From Rhipidocladum racemiflorum (lineage: Eukaryota > Streptophyta > Magnoliopsida > Poales > Poaceae), in contig CM070585.1 in assembly GCA_036346355.1 (NCBI GenBank), forward strand, positions 883,001 through 947,000: DNA of 64,000 bases. The letters are read 5' to 3'. The translations under genes were made by a program, and so were the position numbers. Within the stretch, counting starts at the first letter, position 1. Each line of letters opens with the position of its first letter. Shown one piece after another: positions 11,901 through 22,910 of this stretch. A model generated the notes under the pieces. The model saw only the letters and a program-made list of their open reading frames with translations, was not told where the DNA came from and made no database searches.

Positions 11901-13151
11901 CTTGAGGCTTGTGAGGTATTGAAAACTCTGGGGCAGGTTACCTGAGAAGCGGTTGAAAGAGAGATCCCTGATGACACAACAGAGGTTATTCATGTAGGAC
12001 AACAAAATTGAGATACAAATAAGCTTACTATGAGAAGAAAGCTAATAAGCTTTTGTCAACTGAAGTAACAAAAGCTAAATCGCTTGTATGACAACTGAAG
12101 TAACAAAAGATAAATTTGTAAGAGAATAACTGCAAAGAACTCATGAATTTGATGCTTAACTTACAGTGTTGAGAGCTTTGGAAGGTGTGAAAACATATCT
12201 GTCAACTGCCCGCTTAAGTGATTCTTACCAAGATTTCTGTGACCCATTAAAAAAGGCAGTTCCAGTGACTAATGCAGAAAAAATCATGATTTTGCGGACG
12301 GTAAAGAAAATAAAGAATTAAAGACAGCAATATGAATCGGATTCTTACAGCGTCTCCAGATCAGCCATCTGAGATATCGAGTACGGAACCCCACCGGTAA
12401 AGGAATTCCCTTGCAAATCTCTGCATTGCAGAATATCAGAAATGCCTTGGATTAGCCATGAAAGCAGTAACTATGGATGAGAAAACCGGGAACTTACAAT
12501 TGAACCACATTTGGTGGAAGCTGGTATGGAAGCTCGCCGTTGAGATTGTTCTTGCTCACATCACTGTACTACGAAGAAGAAGAAAATTCAACTAAGTTGC
12601 ATAACTAGGATGATCAATACTGGAGATCACAGGGACAACTCACAATTTAGTTACCGACTTCAAGCTTGATAGCTGGTAACCTAGCGTGCCGCTTAATCCG
12701 AGCCCCGACAAGTCACTGCTCTATGCAACGTGATAAGCAAACTGAAGTAATTAAACATCTTGTATGACTAGGAAAAAAAGAGCGATTTCGTCAGCAAGCA
12801 ATTTCCTCAGGCGAATGTTGCAGGCGATTACATTTCTGTGACAGATGAACCACTGCATTGTATCCCTTTCCACTCGTCGTCGTCGCCGCATGGATCACCA
12901 CCACTTTCTCTCCAGCCGGACAATTTAGATGGTTTGTTCATACTAGCGAACATAACGTTAAGCGCAGCGACTGAATATATGTAGAGACACAACAAAAAAT
13001 AAAAATTCAGAATCCATATGCAGATACATCTGAAAGAAAAAAGAAGAAGTTGCCAACCCTCACCATCGGGCTGGTCTGTCTTGGCTACCGCGGTGGCTGC
13101 CACGGCGAGGAGAACAGCGAGGCCAGCTAGCGTTGACCGTCGGCAAGCCAT
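8916..13151 (-). CDS. STRUBBELIG-receptor-family LRR receptor kinase (atypical kinase)
   Basis: Sixteen exons with consistent phases give 688 aa: 13151-13064, 12970-12832, 12718-12644, 12563-12498, 12420-12349, 12236-12165, 11967-11896, 11802-11737, 11320-11255, 11175-10913, 10711-10440, 10235-9970, 9848-9728, 9623-9487, 9338-9182, 9050-8916. A signal peptide (residues 1-23) precedes an SRF-type N-terminal domain with DPCGDDDEWKGIQC. About seven LRRs follow, mostly one per 66-75-bp exon. A Ser/Pro/Gly-rich linker, a TM at about 272-294, and a kinase domain (GQGTIGRVF at about 401-409, Lys422) complete it. The catalytic loop is HKN (518-520) instead of HRD and the metal motif is DSG (538-540) instead of DFG. 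Similar substitutions are known in SRF proteins, which signal without normal kinase activity. Typical family length and no lesions, so probably functional at the plasma membrane. Confidence 0.93.
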
Positions 13152-13436
13152 GGATCGTCCTTGGGCTCTCGTCCCAGTGAGCGTGGGCATCACCTCCTCC
13201 CCCCCTCCACCTCTCCTCTCATTGGCTAATGGTGGGACGAACGCTTTTCTAAAATTAGGAAACGGAGGTCGGAGGAAGAAGAGACGGGAGAAGGAATGTG
13301 AGGAGGAAGCTAGTCGGATGTGACCGGCCATTGGAGCAGCGAGAGTGGCGGGAAGCCGTTCGTTTCAAGGCTCATCGCGGGCACTAAGCCTATTTAACCT
13401 TCAATATCTAGCTTCGTGTAACAACCCGCAACAAGC

Positions 13437-13508
13437 TCCGTTGTAGTCTAGCTGGTTAGGATACTCGGCTCTCACCCGAGAGACCCGGGTTCGAGTCCCG
13501 GCAACGGA
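13437..13508 (+). tRNA. tRNA-Glu (anticodon CUC)
   Basis: A 72-nt cloverleaf is visible: acceptor TCCGTTG pairs with CAACGGA, anticodon stem CTCGG/CCGAG encloses loop CTCTCAC with anticodon CTC, and T arm GGGTTCGAGTCCC. CCA is not encoded, as expected for a nuclear gene, and no intron is present. The body ends just before a T run. Confidence 0.97.
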
Positions 13509-13511
13509 AAC

Positions 13512-13517
13512 TTTTTT
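13512..13517 (+). terminator. Pol III terminator of tRNA-Glu
   Basis: A run of six T starts four bases after the tRNA 3' end, the usual RNA polymerase III stop. Further T runs follow from 13528. Confidence 0.8.
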
Positions 13518-15436
13518 GGACGGCTATTTTTTTTTTCAATCTAGTTGATCGATGTTTGGGAGAAGGGTTTTTTTTTGTTTTGTTTTTTTTTTGTTTTATA
13601 ATTTAAAGCTCAAACCACCTATCTAAGTAGAGCAAATTAAACATCTCAATCATCAAATTATCGGTTTGCATCTCTATTGAAAGCAGTGTAATCATTTTAG
13701 AATCTAAGGCCCACCTCTACTTTTTCTTCCATTTCTGTTCTCTGAGCTCTTGCGGAGGCAAAAAAGAAATCGAATGGCTTCAGAGGCCTCAATTCTGTAT
13801 TGTGTATCTGTAGAATCTCATGTTGTACGCCACGACGTGGTCGCTCAATTTCTGGGCGCTTGTTTCCAGGGGGAAGCAGGACACGGCGACGCCTGCCTGA
13901 TACGAGCATCACCGTGATAAATACCAGGATCGCTGCGGTCTGACGGCACGGGGGCGTGCACCAAGCCGACGGCCACGAGAGGGCACAGGATCCCGCCAAA
14001 GCGAGCAATCGAGCTCGCAAACCCGACACCGGTCACCGGTCGCCCTGACCGCCGTTGGGTATATCTGGAGGAAAGACCAGAGGCAATGGTTTGACAAGAG
14101 AGATGTGACAAAGCAGTAGGGCATTGACATGACCAAACCTCGGGAGCATAGATGTGCAGGATAATGAAGCTTGTCGAGATGCAAACACGGGCACCAAACA
14201 AGAAGATAGTTGTCAGAGATTCTGTCTGAGGGAACATGAGGGGAGCTATGCCTATGCACAGGCAAAGAAAGAATACTTGATCTAACTAAATTTGGGGACA
14301 GAAGCTTTAAGATGGCATTCAGCCCCGCAATAACCGAGATGGTTTTCCTGATTTGCCAGCATGATCAGCCGGGATGGTTTTCCTGGCTAAAACCAACCGA
14401 GTAGTTTCTGAGGAATCTGCCATCTCATGGAGCTCCATTCGATGGCCAGAGGTAAGTCGGCCAGAAGGGAGAGTCACATGGTTTACTCGTGCCATTGTTT
14501 CCAAAACATGCATTGCATCAGCTACCCTGCCCTTCATGCATAAGTATCTTGGTGACTCAAGTGTCACTGGATAGAAGAGTAGCAGAGCAAACGACGGCAA
14601 TGATGAGAGTGCTAGCAGCCACCTCCAGCCAAAATCTGGCATCACAGCCTGCTGCAAATTAAGTAGATAAGTACCTACAAAATTAAAATGGCAATTTCAA
14701 AAAATAGGTACAGTTCCAAAAAAATGTAGAATGAACATTGCCATTTGACCTTTTACGCCATCAAGATCTTCATTAGATTATCTAGACAGTAGTATACTTT
14801 TGCAAAATGTAGAAACTTACCCAAGCAAGTGACGCTTCCATTATTGTGCCAATGGTCCAAAATGCTGAGAAAATAACCATCCAAGTTCCTCGGTTAGGAG
14901 CAGGGATGAACTCTAGAAACCAAGAAGCTAGAACTGGCCAGTCCAACACCAACCATAAATCTCAGTACAATCAAGGATAAGTAATTTGGCGCAAAGGCAC
15001 TGAGAAGACCAGCCCCACCAGTTACAAGGGCTGTGAAATTGAAACCAACCCTGGAGAAGTATAAGGGGCTACAATGAGTAAAATGTTTAACTGTGACAAA
15101 AAAATTTGTCATCCTAAAAGGCTAAAATGCACTATTCTTAGTATAATTTGGGATTGATAACAGAATTGGCTATTTAAATGATTAGCACTGATACCCAAAA
15201 ACTTCAATGAAAAACGATAAAGTACCACACAGACTCCATCTATGAACGATTCATAGTGAGTCCAAGCAATTTTCACAGTATTCTTCCATGTCAAAAGATT
15301 AAAAGACTATGTAATAAAACAGTGGGAACTGGTCCACTATGGGATTTCAAAACCTACGTCCAATATCTATCCAAACCCTTGGCTCTCACGTGCAAGGTTA
15401 CCATGTATGCATGCCCTAGTCTACCATAGACAAGGG

Positions 15437-15592
15437 CAGGGGCGGAGGCAGGCCTCGGGCCACTCAGGCCCGGGCCCGAGGCCTGGCCCAAAAAACACAT
15501 GCAAATTTCACAATTTTTTTTTATAAATTCACATATTAGCCCAATAACCTTTGGGCCGGCCCGACGCCTGGGCCTGGGCTGGCTCCGCCCTG
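15437..15592. mobile_element. hAT-type MITE in transporter pseudogene intron
   Basis: A 156-bp element has imperfect terminal inverted repeats (CAGGGGCGGAG at the left, CTCCGCCCTG at the right) and a perfect 8-bp target-site duplication GACAAGGG at 15429-15436 and 15593-15600. It is non-coding, with GC-rich ends around an AT-rich core. The 8-bp TSD indicates mobilisation by an hAT transposase. Confidence 0.9.
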
Positions 15593-15663
15593 GACAAGGG
15601 CTACATGAATCTGCCTCTTCCAGAAGGCATCCTAATTAGTCAGATTCAACTACTCAAGTTTAC

Positions 15664-15727
15664 AGTGAAGCTATCAATGTGAAGAGTTGTATTGTAGTGA
15701 AGCTATCAATGTGAAGAGTTGTATTGT
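15664..15727. repeat. 32-bp tandem duplication
   Basis: Two adjacent copies (15664-15695 and 15696-15727) of a 32-bp unit beginning AGTGAAGCTATCAATG appear identical. It lies in the pseudogene intron and has no coding role. Confidence 0.9.
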
Positions 15728-16564
15728 CATGTCCATAATACTAATTACTGACATTACTTGGCTCAACTGCCAATGCCTAGCTTTCTATCCACAAGGGAAA
15801 ATGCGCAACACTTCACTGTGGTGGAAAATTTCTAATAAACAATGGAAAAGAAGTAGGAAATGACATGCCTTCTTCCGTAGTTGTCTGAAACTATGCCCCA
15901 AGAATATGCTCCTACAAGCATCCCTACAAAAACAACACTTGTGATGAGACTCTCTGCCTGAGCAGAAAGCTCCCATTCAGCTTGAACTGATTGCCCAACA
16001 AATGACAAAAGCATCATTTCCATTGCCTCAGAAATCTTAGCCATCCCAGAATAAGCAAGCACAAATGCTTGGAATTTCCCAAACCCCATGGACACAAGTG
16101 CCTCATCAACAGTATAAGAAGATACGCCGTCCTCCATCTGAAAGAAGCAAACAGTCATGAGACACAGATTAACTGATTGTGCACTTGTTATGATACTTCT
16201 TTGGTGCAAAAACAATTTTTCAGCAAAACAACACATCAAGTCAAGTGGGAACAACATTGCTAAAACAACTAGAGGACCACACTTCTCACATTTGGTAATC
16301 TAACAGATAACGAATTTCAAACAGCACCCAAGATATCCTTCCATTGGAACATGCATTATAACTTCCATGGGTGGTAGACTAACCCTTTACTGTTTGATAT
16401 TTATGTTGCCAGATTACACTAACCTAACTCATGATCATAATTTGAAGATCAAATCTACCTGCAGTAAAAGAAAAGACTAGTATAACCCTTCGGCTAAACT
16501 GTAGTATTCACAAAAGTTGACTGCTTTCCTTGAATCACTACCGGGTTTGAAGAACTAATCCGTC

Positions 16565-19500
16565 TGTGAGGAGCCGCCCAGATCATCCTCGGATTATCGA
16601 ATGTCCTATCGCTCTTATCGGATTTGAAGGCTAGCAACGGATCACCGGTGGCGTTCGCAGTGCTAGCACCCCAAACCCAAATGAGACGACAGCAACCCAT
16701 TCGATTAACCCGACAACAATCCCGGTATTCCCCCAGTATGCGACCCGAAACACGCCCAGGATCCTCACATACCGGTTTCCAATGCCGTTATCAATTCAAT
16801 TTGCACAAAGGAGGCAACGAACACGAAACATTCACGACCAAACGCGCAAGCTGAAACACCACGCACAAAGATAAACCAAGACGACCACCGACTCAACCGA
16901 AAACAACCCACAAAGACCCACGACTAGCCAAAACCCGAAAATCAACCAAGCCATCAAAAACTAGAAAATTTCGGCATGACCTTCCTAGAATATACGGACA
17001 TCCACTCAGCAGACAAGGAAACACAGTTCAATATATATATATGGAAAGTAAAAGCGACATCCATAGCACCACAGCAGTATAAACAGTCAAAGAAAACGCA
17101 TACGGAACCCGACATACACTTAAACGTCCCTTGCCAAATCCAAAAGCCCAACAAACCGCATCTATCTATACAACAAAAGGATGTATTTAGCAAAAGTAAG
17201 ACAAATCCTGGAAGTGTTCTGCCCCTGAACACTCCCAGGCGCAAACGGCGTCGGCAAGCCTCTACTCGGTGCCCCGCCCAGTCACCGAGAGGCAGTACGG
17301 GCAGAACTCACACCCGCCAACCTGATCCTCACCTGAAAACCACAAAGCAGAAGCATGAGTACAAAAGGTACTCGCAAGACTTACCCGGGGGTCCATATAT
17401 GACCGACTCCAAAGGATTATGCATTTAGTTGTAGCAAGGATTAAGCTTAAGGTAAAGGTGCGGAAAAGCATTAACATTTGTAGTATAAGTGCGACAATTG
17501 GACCAATTACAAATTTAAAGCAGTTATAGACCGCACTTACTTCTAATGTGAGGTTGAAAGCAACAACAATTAAAGTAGAGCAATACATAACCATTTTTAA
17601 AGCTCAAGTCCAACGGCGAGCTGCAAGTTCAAGTTATTTACTACGCAGAAGAAGTTCGGACCAAGCGTGCTCATATCCGAGAGCGCGGCAATTCGAATCG
17701 CTTATTTAACCCTGCAGGGAAGCATTGATCGCACGACACGTACCACGAAGGGCCTCGTGTCAACCCCCTTCCATCCATACCCAATCGCTGAAGCATCCTC
17801 CTGCGGTCCGAAAACCTAGCACCCCCTCGAGCTGCCCCAAGCCCGGCTTGGCGCTCGAGAGCCGGCCTAAGCCTCGCCCTCAACCACGTCCAACCACAGG
17901 AAGTTACGGTCCATCGATTCAATATGAAAGAAAGAGTGGCTTACCGTACCATAATCGGGCATGCGACCAACCGGGGTGTACTCAATCTTATTCCACTTAC
18001 GGATCGGTCCTTAACTGACACAGACGGGGCTACACATTTGAGTCTCCATACCCAAATGAACCAACTCCCCGCCCGGTCCATAATTCATTTCTTTCCAAAA
18101 TCTTTCCCAATTCCAAGTCCAACATAATGTAGTATGTGTGTAATAATAACAACCACAAGTGACAGAACCCTCCGTCACTTGGCCCAACCCACTTTCTAAG
18201 CGAACTAAGCATGGACTCAATTATATTACCCATAGCCTAGCTCCAAATGATGTGTTCAACAATTACCAACGGATGTATGTGCAGCAAATGGGATCTAGAC
18301 CTATCCCTCAATTAAATTCCTAATGCATCACTTAACCAATCATGTAGCAGTTTATTCACAAAAATACATTTACATAAAGGTTGAATATGCTTAGGTGCTT
18401 GCCTGATGCTTCTGCCGGATCCTCAACAACAACTTGCTCACCGTGATCACCCTCGATCATGCCACGTCACCCTCCGCGGGATCGTTCGCTACACGATACA
18501 TATGTATGAAATGAGATGAATGCTATGCATAAGGATGAGTTGATCAATGCACAAGCAAAGCGAGTTTCGAACGTGCAACAACATTACATTTCACAACTAG
18601 CGACACGGTTCTACCATTCATTTCAACCTAGAGCAAAGAAAACCGAAATTAGAGACAACGCCCAAAAATTGACTTATTGCAACCTAAATGACCAAAATAG
18701 GATAATACCCCTTTATTACTCATTTACATACTTGTTGAATGGACCAAAAGCCCCTAATCTGAAAATTGAACACAAAAACTGAAATTGGATTTTTTTTGAA
18801 ATTTTTAGAAATCTGGGCACTACTTCAAACCGGCATAACTTATTCCAAATTCATCCAAAATAAGCAAACAAACACATTTTTGAAATCTCCTCGAAATTCC
18901 CTACAAGTTCTCAGGCAAAAAATTTTCCAAATTCGGCCTCCAATTAATCCTAATTCGCAGCTCAATATCCAATTCACTAATTTCGTCCATTTCGGACAGT
19001 CGAAACTAAAAACGGCATAACTTTCTAATGGAATGTCCAAATGGAGAAATTCCAGTTGGAGATGCTAGATAATTTCACCCTCTACAACTTCCTAAGCAAA
19101 TGTAAACTCCAATTCGGCCTCTAAATAGCTCGAATTCGCAGAAAATTGAGAGCCAAAATCCTGCTCGAAAATGACAGATTTCAACTCAACCCTAACTTTA
19201 GCTTCTACAACATTTCTCCCCAAATCTAGGCACTAGAACTCAACCAACAGCAATGGGGGACTTCATGGAGGTAGATCCAAGCATTGGGAAGGTCCTCACC
19301 TAGCTCTCATTCAAGAGATGGCCATGGAGGAGAGAGATGGAGCTTGGAGGAGATAGGGGGAGCTCGTGTGCAGGTTGGGGGAGCTGCTGGGGTGGCACGC
19401 CGGAGGAGGAGCAGCAGGAGGGGTCGCAGGAGCTGGGGTGGAGGTCGCCGGAGTTGGAGCTCCAAGGGGAGAGCACGGCATGGAGGAGCTCCAATGGAGG

Positions 19501-19979
19501 GCACGGTTGGAGAAGAAGATGGTGGCTGCTGTTTTTTTGCTTGGAGTTGGCTGCCACAACCCCCATTTGACCCACATTTTCATCTCCCCAAAATGCCCCT
19601 CAAGCAACCAACAAATTGGCTAAGTCCTCCAACACAAAACCGCACTAGATTCACTTTTTGAGCCAAGTTTAAAACTAGCGTTTGACACCGGATTGGCAAG
19701 GTAACTCCACCACTAGGTAGAGAAATGTTTTTACTTCGCAACCATGCAACTCACGCACTCTAGCCCTTTCTAGATTGCAAGTTACAACCCTCCAAACTTC
19801 GATAAAAACCACATTTGCGCTCGGAATTTTTCGGCTCTAAACTTTTGATTAAGTTCATAATTCTTCTAAGTGGCAGTTCAGGAGTTTCACGGAAGCCGGA
19901 AATGACCTCAAGAGCGGCTAAAACTTAGTTGGCGCGAAAATTAGCCGCTAGAATCGAATTCGAATTCGGGACCGTGACA
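16565..19979 (-). mobile_element. Solo LTR of a long-LTR Ty3/gypsy element
   Basis: A 3415-bp unit is bounded by TG...CA ends (TGTGAGGAGC at the left, CCGTGACA at the right) and a perfect 5-bp TSD, CCGTC, at 16560-16564 and 19980-19984. No gag or pol is present, so it is read as a solo LTR left by LTR-LTR recombination. Orientation is set to minus because the minus strand has the same order of landmarks as the plus-strand LTR at 43789-47287: a GC-rich block early, then a GAGTACC...GTACTCA word late. Small open frames in the Pro-rich GC block (19280-19660) are not considered genes. It sits in the former upstream/leader region of the transporter pseudogene. Confidence 0.85.
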
Positions 19980-20538
19980 CCGTCGATCCACCGCAGACAG
20001 ACCAAGAACTAAATCTGCGCAGAAGGAAAACAACCATGCAAACCTATATCGTAGTATTGTACTATGTAGGTGTTATTGGATGGATGACCCCAAGGATTTT
20101 CAGCTAGCTTCCCAAAGACATTTCCTTTCTATGCAGTAATCCGACCAAAGAGAACAGATTTTGCTTATTGACTAACAAGGTTCAGATTTGTCTCAAGAGA
20201 AAATGCTTCACAAAAACAGGCCAACAATGAGAAGCAAACTACTAAATCAGATTTCAAATAACCTAGGTTTCACGTTTTTATCACAGATCCTTCAATACTT
20301 AGGCCACACAAGTCGCAAATGTCGCCAATTGTGAACACTCCCGTCACCAAATCAAGTACCAAGCCCCACCGGCAAAATCGACCATCTAAGCCGAAATACT
20401 CACTTATTCAGAAGAATTTCATACCGGAAACCAAACCAAGAACTGGAACTAGCGGCCGACGCGGCGGGATTAGCGAACCCGTGAGTCCAGCAGGTACTGA
20501 ATCAGAAGAATTGGGATGGAGAGCGAGTCGCCGTGAAC
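19980..20538 (-). promoter_or_regulatory. Displaced upstream/leader region of transporter pseudogene
   Basis: This unique-looking host sequence between the solo LTR and the gypsy element becomes GC-richer towards 20440-20535, as a first non-coding exon would. It is interrupted at TSD TGAAC and continues at 37213. No initiator codon of the transporter lies here; the pseudogene's ATG is at 16137 directly after an intron. Assignment as the leader exon/promoter is inference from position. Confidence 0.35.
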
Positions 20539-22910
20539 TGTTTGACACGAGAAATCGCTCCGGGATTTCTAAAGGCGTGGGGATTAAAGTTGCGGGCGTG
20601 CCAGTGTACTAAAGTACACAAAAAGTAAATAAATACACAAAAAAGATAGGGAAACATGTATCTTATTAATTCTTTGAAGAATCACAAAATTACAAGTTCC
20701 CTTGAAATGATTGCGCTCCATAGCCTGCATGGCATAGCAGATCTAAAAAAAATTGGCGATGTGGTCTCCTGGTTCCTAGGGCCTCGAAAGGCTCCCAGTT
20801 AATTACTCCCGCGAGGTGGACTCGCAAGAAACCTCCGATTAAGCTGCGCACTGGTCGTCGTCTTCAATCTTCGCTTCACATTCTCCATGCATGTGATGAA
20901 TAATTGTCTAGATGTGGGCGTGGTATGATCCATAGCCTCGTCGGTCTATGGGGCTGTTTGAAGCATAGCCTTTGCCTTTGTCACTTTGCCCTCGCCCGTT
21001 CGGCCTCGTCGATCCACGAACGGTCAATAGAAGATAAATTGGTTGTAAGGTATGCATAGCTCTCGTCAAGCTAGACGGATCCGATGACACCGCGACAAAT
21101 CGAGGAAAGCAAGGTAATGTGCCACCAACCAAAAAATGCTTGATTGGAGGAGAGCGCCAAGGCGTCAATTAGTAATGACGGCCTAGACGACTCAGGCGAT
21201 GGACATGCATCTGGACGAACTCCTATGTCATGAGGCCAGACCGTCTTCCTGTAGATAGCTGAGGAAGAGTTTAATAGGTGCATGTTGCATGCACATATTA
21301 ATCGTCGGTGTTTAGTTTAACCGAGCTTAATAATAGTGGCTTCGGGGTCATGGTTGCCATGGTGGCATCTGCTATGACTCGCCATCGCTTCAATAACAGA
21401 TTGATCTCCACAGCTTGAATTGCTTGGCGGCGTTCCTCGTAACGAGCTTTGGGACGCCTCTCGGTGACGGACACGGCATCTCCGACAATAGACAGGGGCT
21501 TAGTGAGGAATGCACACGAGTGGTCCTAACGCTGCATGATGGTTCCAATGGCGAACGCAGGAGTTTGATGACGCGAATTAGTCTTCGATGGCGACAACGA
21601 CTGATGTCATGTAGAGCAGGATGCCGTCTTACAGAGACGGGGTGTAGTTTCCAATCAATGGGTGTAGACACCGATGTTGATGGAGCAGCCACAACGCCAT
21701 CCATGCTAGAGCGATCGTCGGATACATGCATAGCCCAACATGTATGTCTTCTTAAGTGTGGATGAAGATGGCTATTGCGGCCTCGACAGCACAGCTGCAG
21801 CGACAAGCTTCCGATATCGAGTCGCCTAGTGTCCTCGGCGGGCGAGCATAGGCGTTGGCAGCTTCCCAGCATATAGATGGCCTTCCATCATGCACATGCT
21901 TCTCCAAGCTACATGTAAAAGAAAAGAAGAAAGGGGATAATTCATGTATTAACCTGCCCAATTGGCAATGAAGGAAGCCATGATCCCTTCCTTGCTTAGC
22001 AGCTTCTTTTCCTTTCCACGCGCACGAGTATCTCTCCTGTATATCCTCTCTTAGCGTGTGTGTCTTGATGGATGTCTGTGTGTGCTGCGTTTTCTCTTTG
22101 TGTGTGTATGTATGCTTCCTCCTGATCTATCTCTGTGTGTATGTATGCTTCCTCCTGATCTATCTCTGCGTCTCTTGCTCTCTTTTCTTCCTGCGTGTGT
22201 GCATGTATGCGTGTTGCCGTGTTGGCTCCTCTGTCCTTCCTCCCCTGGCAAGAAGGTCGGGTGGCCTATTTATAATGGGGAGCCACACTGCCATCGGTTA
22301 GATAAATAAGTCAAGTATCCTCTAATTGATTTGTGAATCTTTTGTTTCCATGCAGCACACGGTACCGCATCCTACATGTAATCAGGATTCCTTCTTTAAA
22401 TTGCTATACTACACACAGAACTACTCAAGTTGAGGAACTTCTCTCAATACCAAGTGGGTCCAATGATTATTTAACTGCACTGGGTACATGTTCATGTGAA
22501 AATGCCATGTGTCTCCTTCCATCGAGCCACCTAAAGAAATCATGCATACATGCATGCCGATCTCCCACCGAATCACCAAAAGGAAGCCATGCATGCCTTG
22601 CTTTGTACACGTTAATCACTAATCTTCTAAAGGTCATATCTTTTAAACCGGATATCAGATTTGCGATCCGTTTGAATATCTGCACTCCTTATGACGAACC
22701 CTTCCAAACGAGTCTAATATTGGGTATATTATGTGTGGAAAAAATATTAGCGACACGCTGGCCTCCACGTCATAGAATTGATCCGAGGAATTTTGTGCGT
22801 GCATCTTTGCTCTTATGATGCGTACTTTTTACTGATATATGGGCCATTGATTTTTTATCTTATTTATTTCTTTTATTTAATGAATTTTGCGTACAAAAAT
22901 TCATCAAACA
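20539..22910 (-). repeat. 3' LTR of the Tat-type element
   Basis: This 2372-bp copy of the LTR has TG...CA ends. It contains a 34-bp tandem doublet (about 22094-22165, TATGTATGCTTCCTCCTGAT within each unit) and a TATAAATAG box on the minus strand at 22266-22274. Open frames inside it are shared with the other LTR and are not genes. Confidence 0.95.

Larger units (their letters stand above)
13789..16137 (-). pseudogene. Organic cation/carnitine transporter 7-like MFS transporter, pseudogene
   Basis: The first coding exon (16137-15869) follows an AG acceptor, so a non-coding leader exon once lay upstream. It encodes MEDGVSSYTVDEALVSMGFG, an MFS/NiaP/SV2-type N-terminus, ending in DNYGRR at a GC donor. 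Exon 15050-14821 continues with the helix FTALVTGGAGLLSAFAP but has lost about 8 bp after VGVGL, so the rest (SWFLEFIPAPNRGTW) is out of frame. Exon 14648-about 14330 (AVMPDFGWRWLLALSS) needs another shift before GLNAILKLLSP. The following helices are missing. The C-terminal part (LFGARVCIS, IYPTAVRATG, FGGILCPLVAV, DHVVAYNMRF) lies in changing frames to a stop at 13789. Several independent frame lesions make function very unlikely. Intact relatives transport nicotinate, carnitine or organic cations. Confidence 0.88.

Noticed and set aside
13697..16257. Transporter locus as an active gene
   Set aside because: Frameshifts in at least three exons and missing membrane helices cannot be repaired by alternative splicing that I can see.
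19284..19661. 125-codon plus and about 95-codon minus Pro/Ser-rich frames
   Set aside because: They sit in the GC-rich block of a TSD-bounded solo LTR and look compositional.
21390..22309. Several 60-160-codon open frames
   Set aside because: They lie in the LTR of the gypsy element, recur in the other LTR, and show no protein-like conservation or domains.
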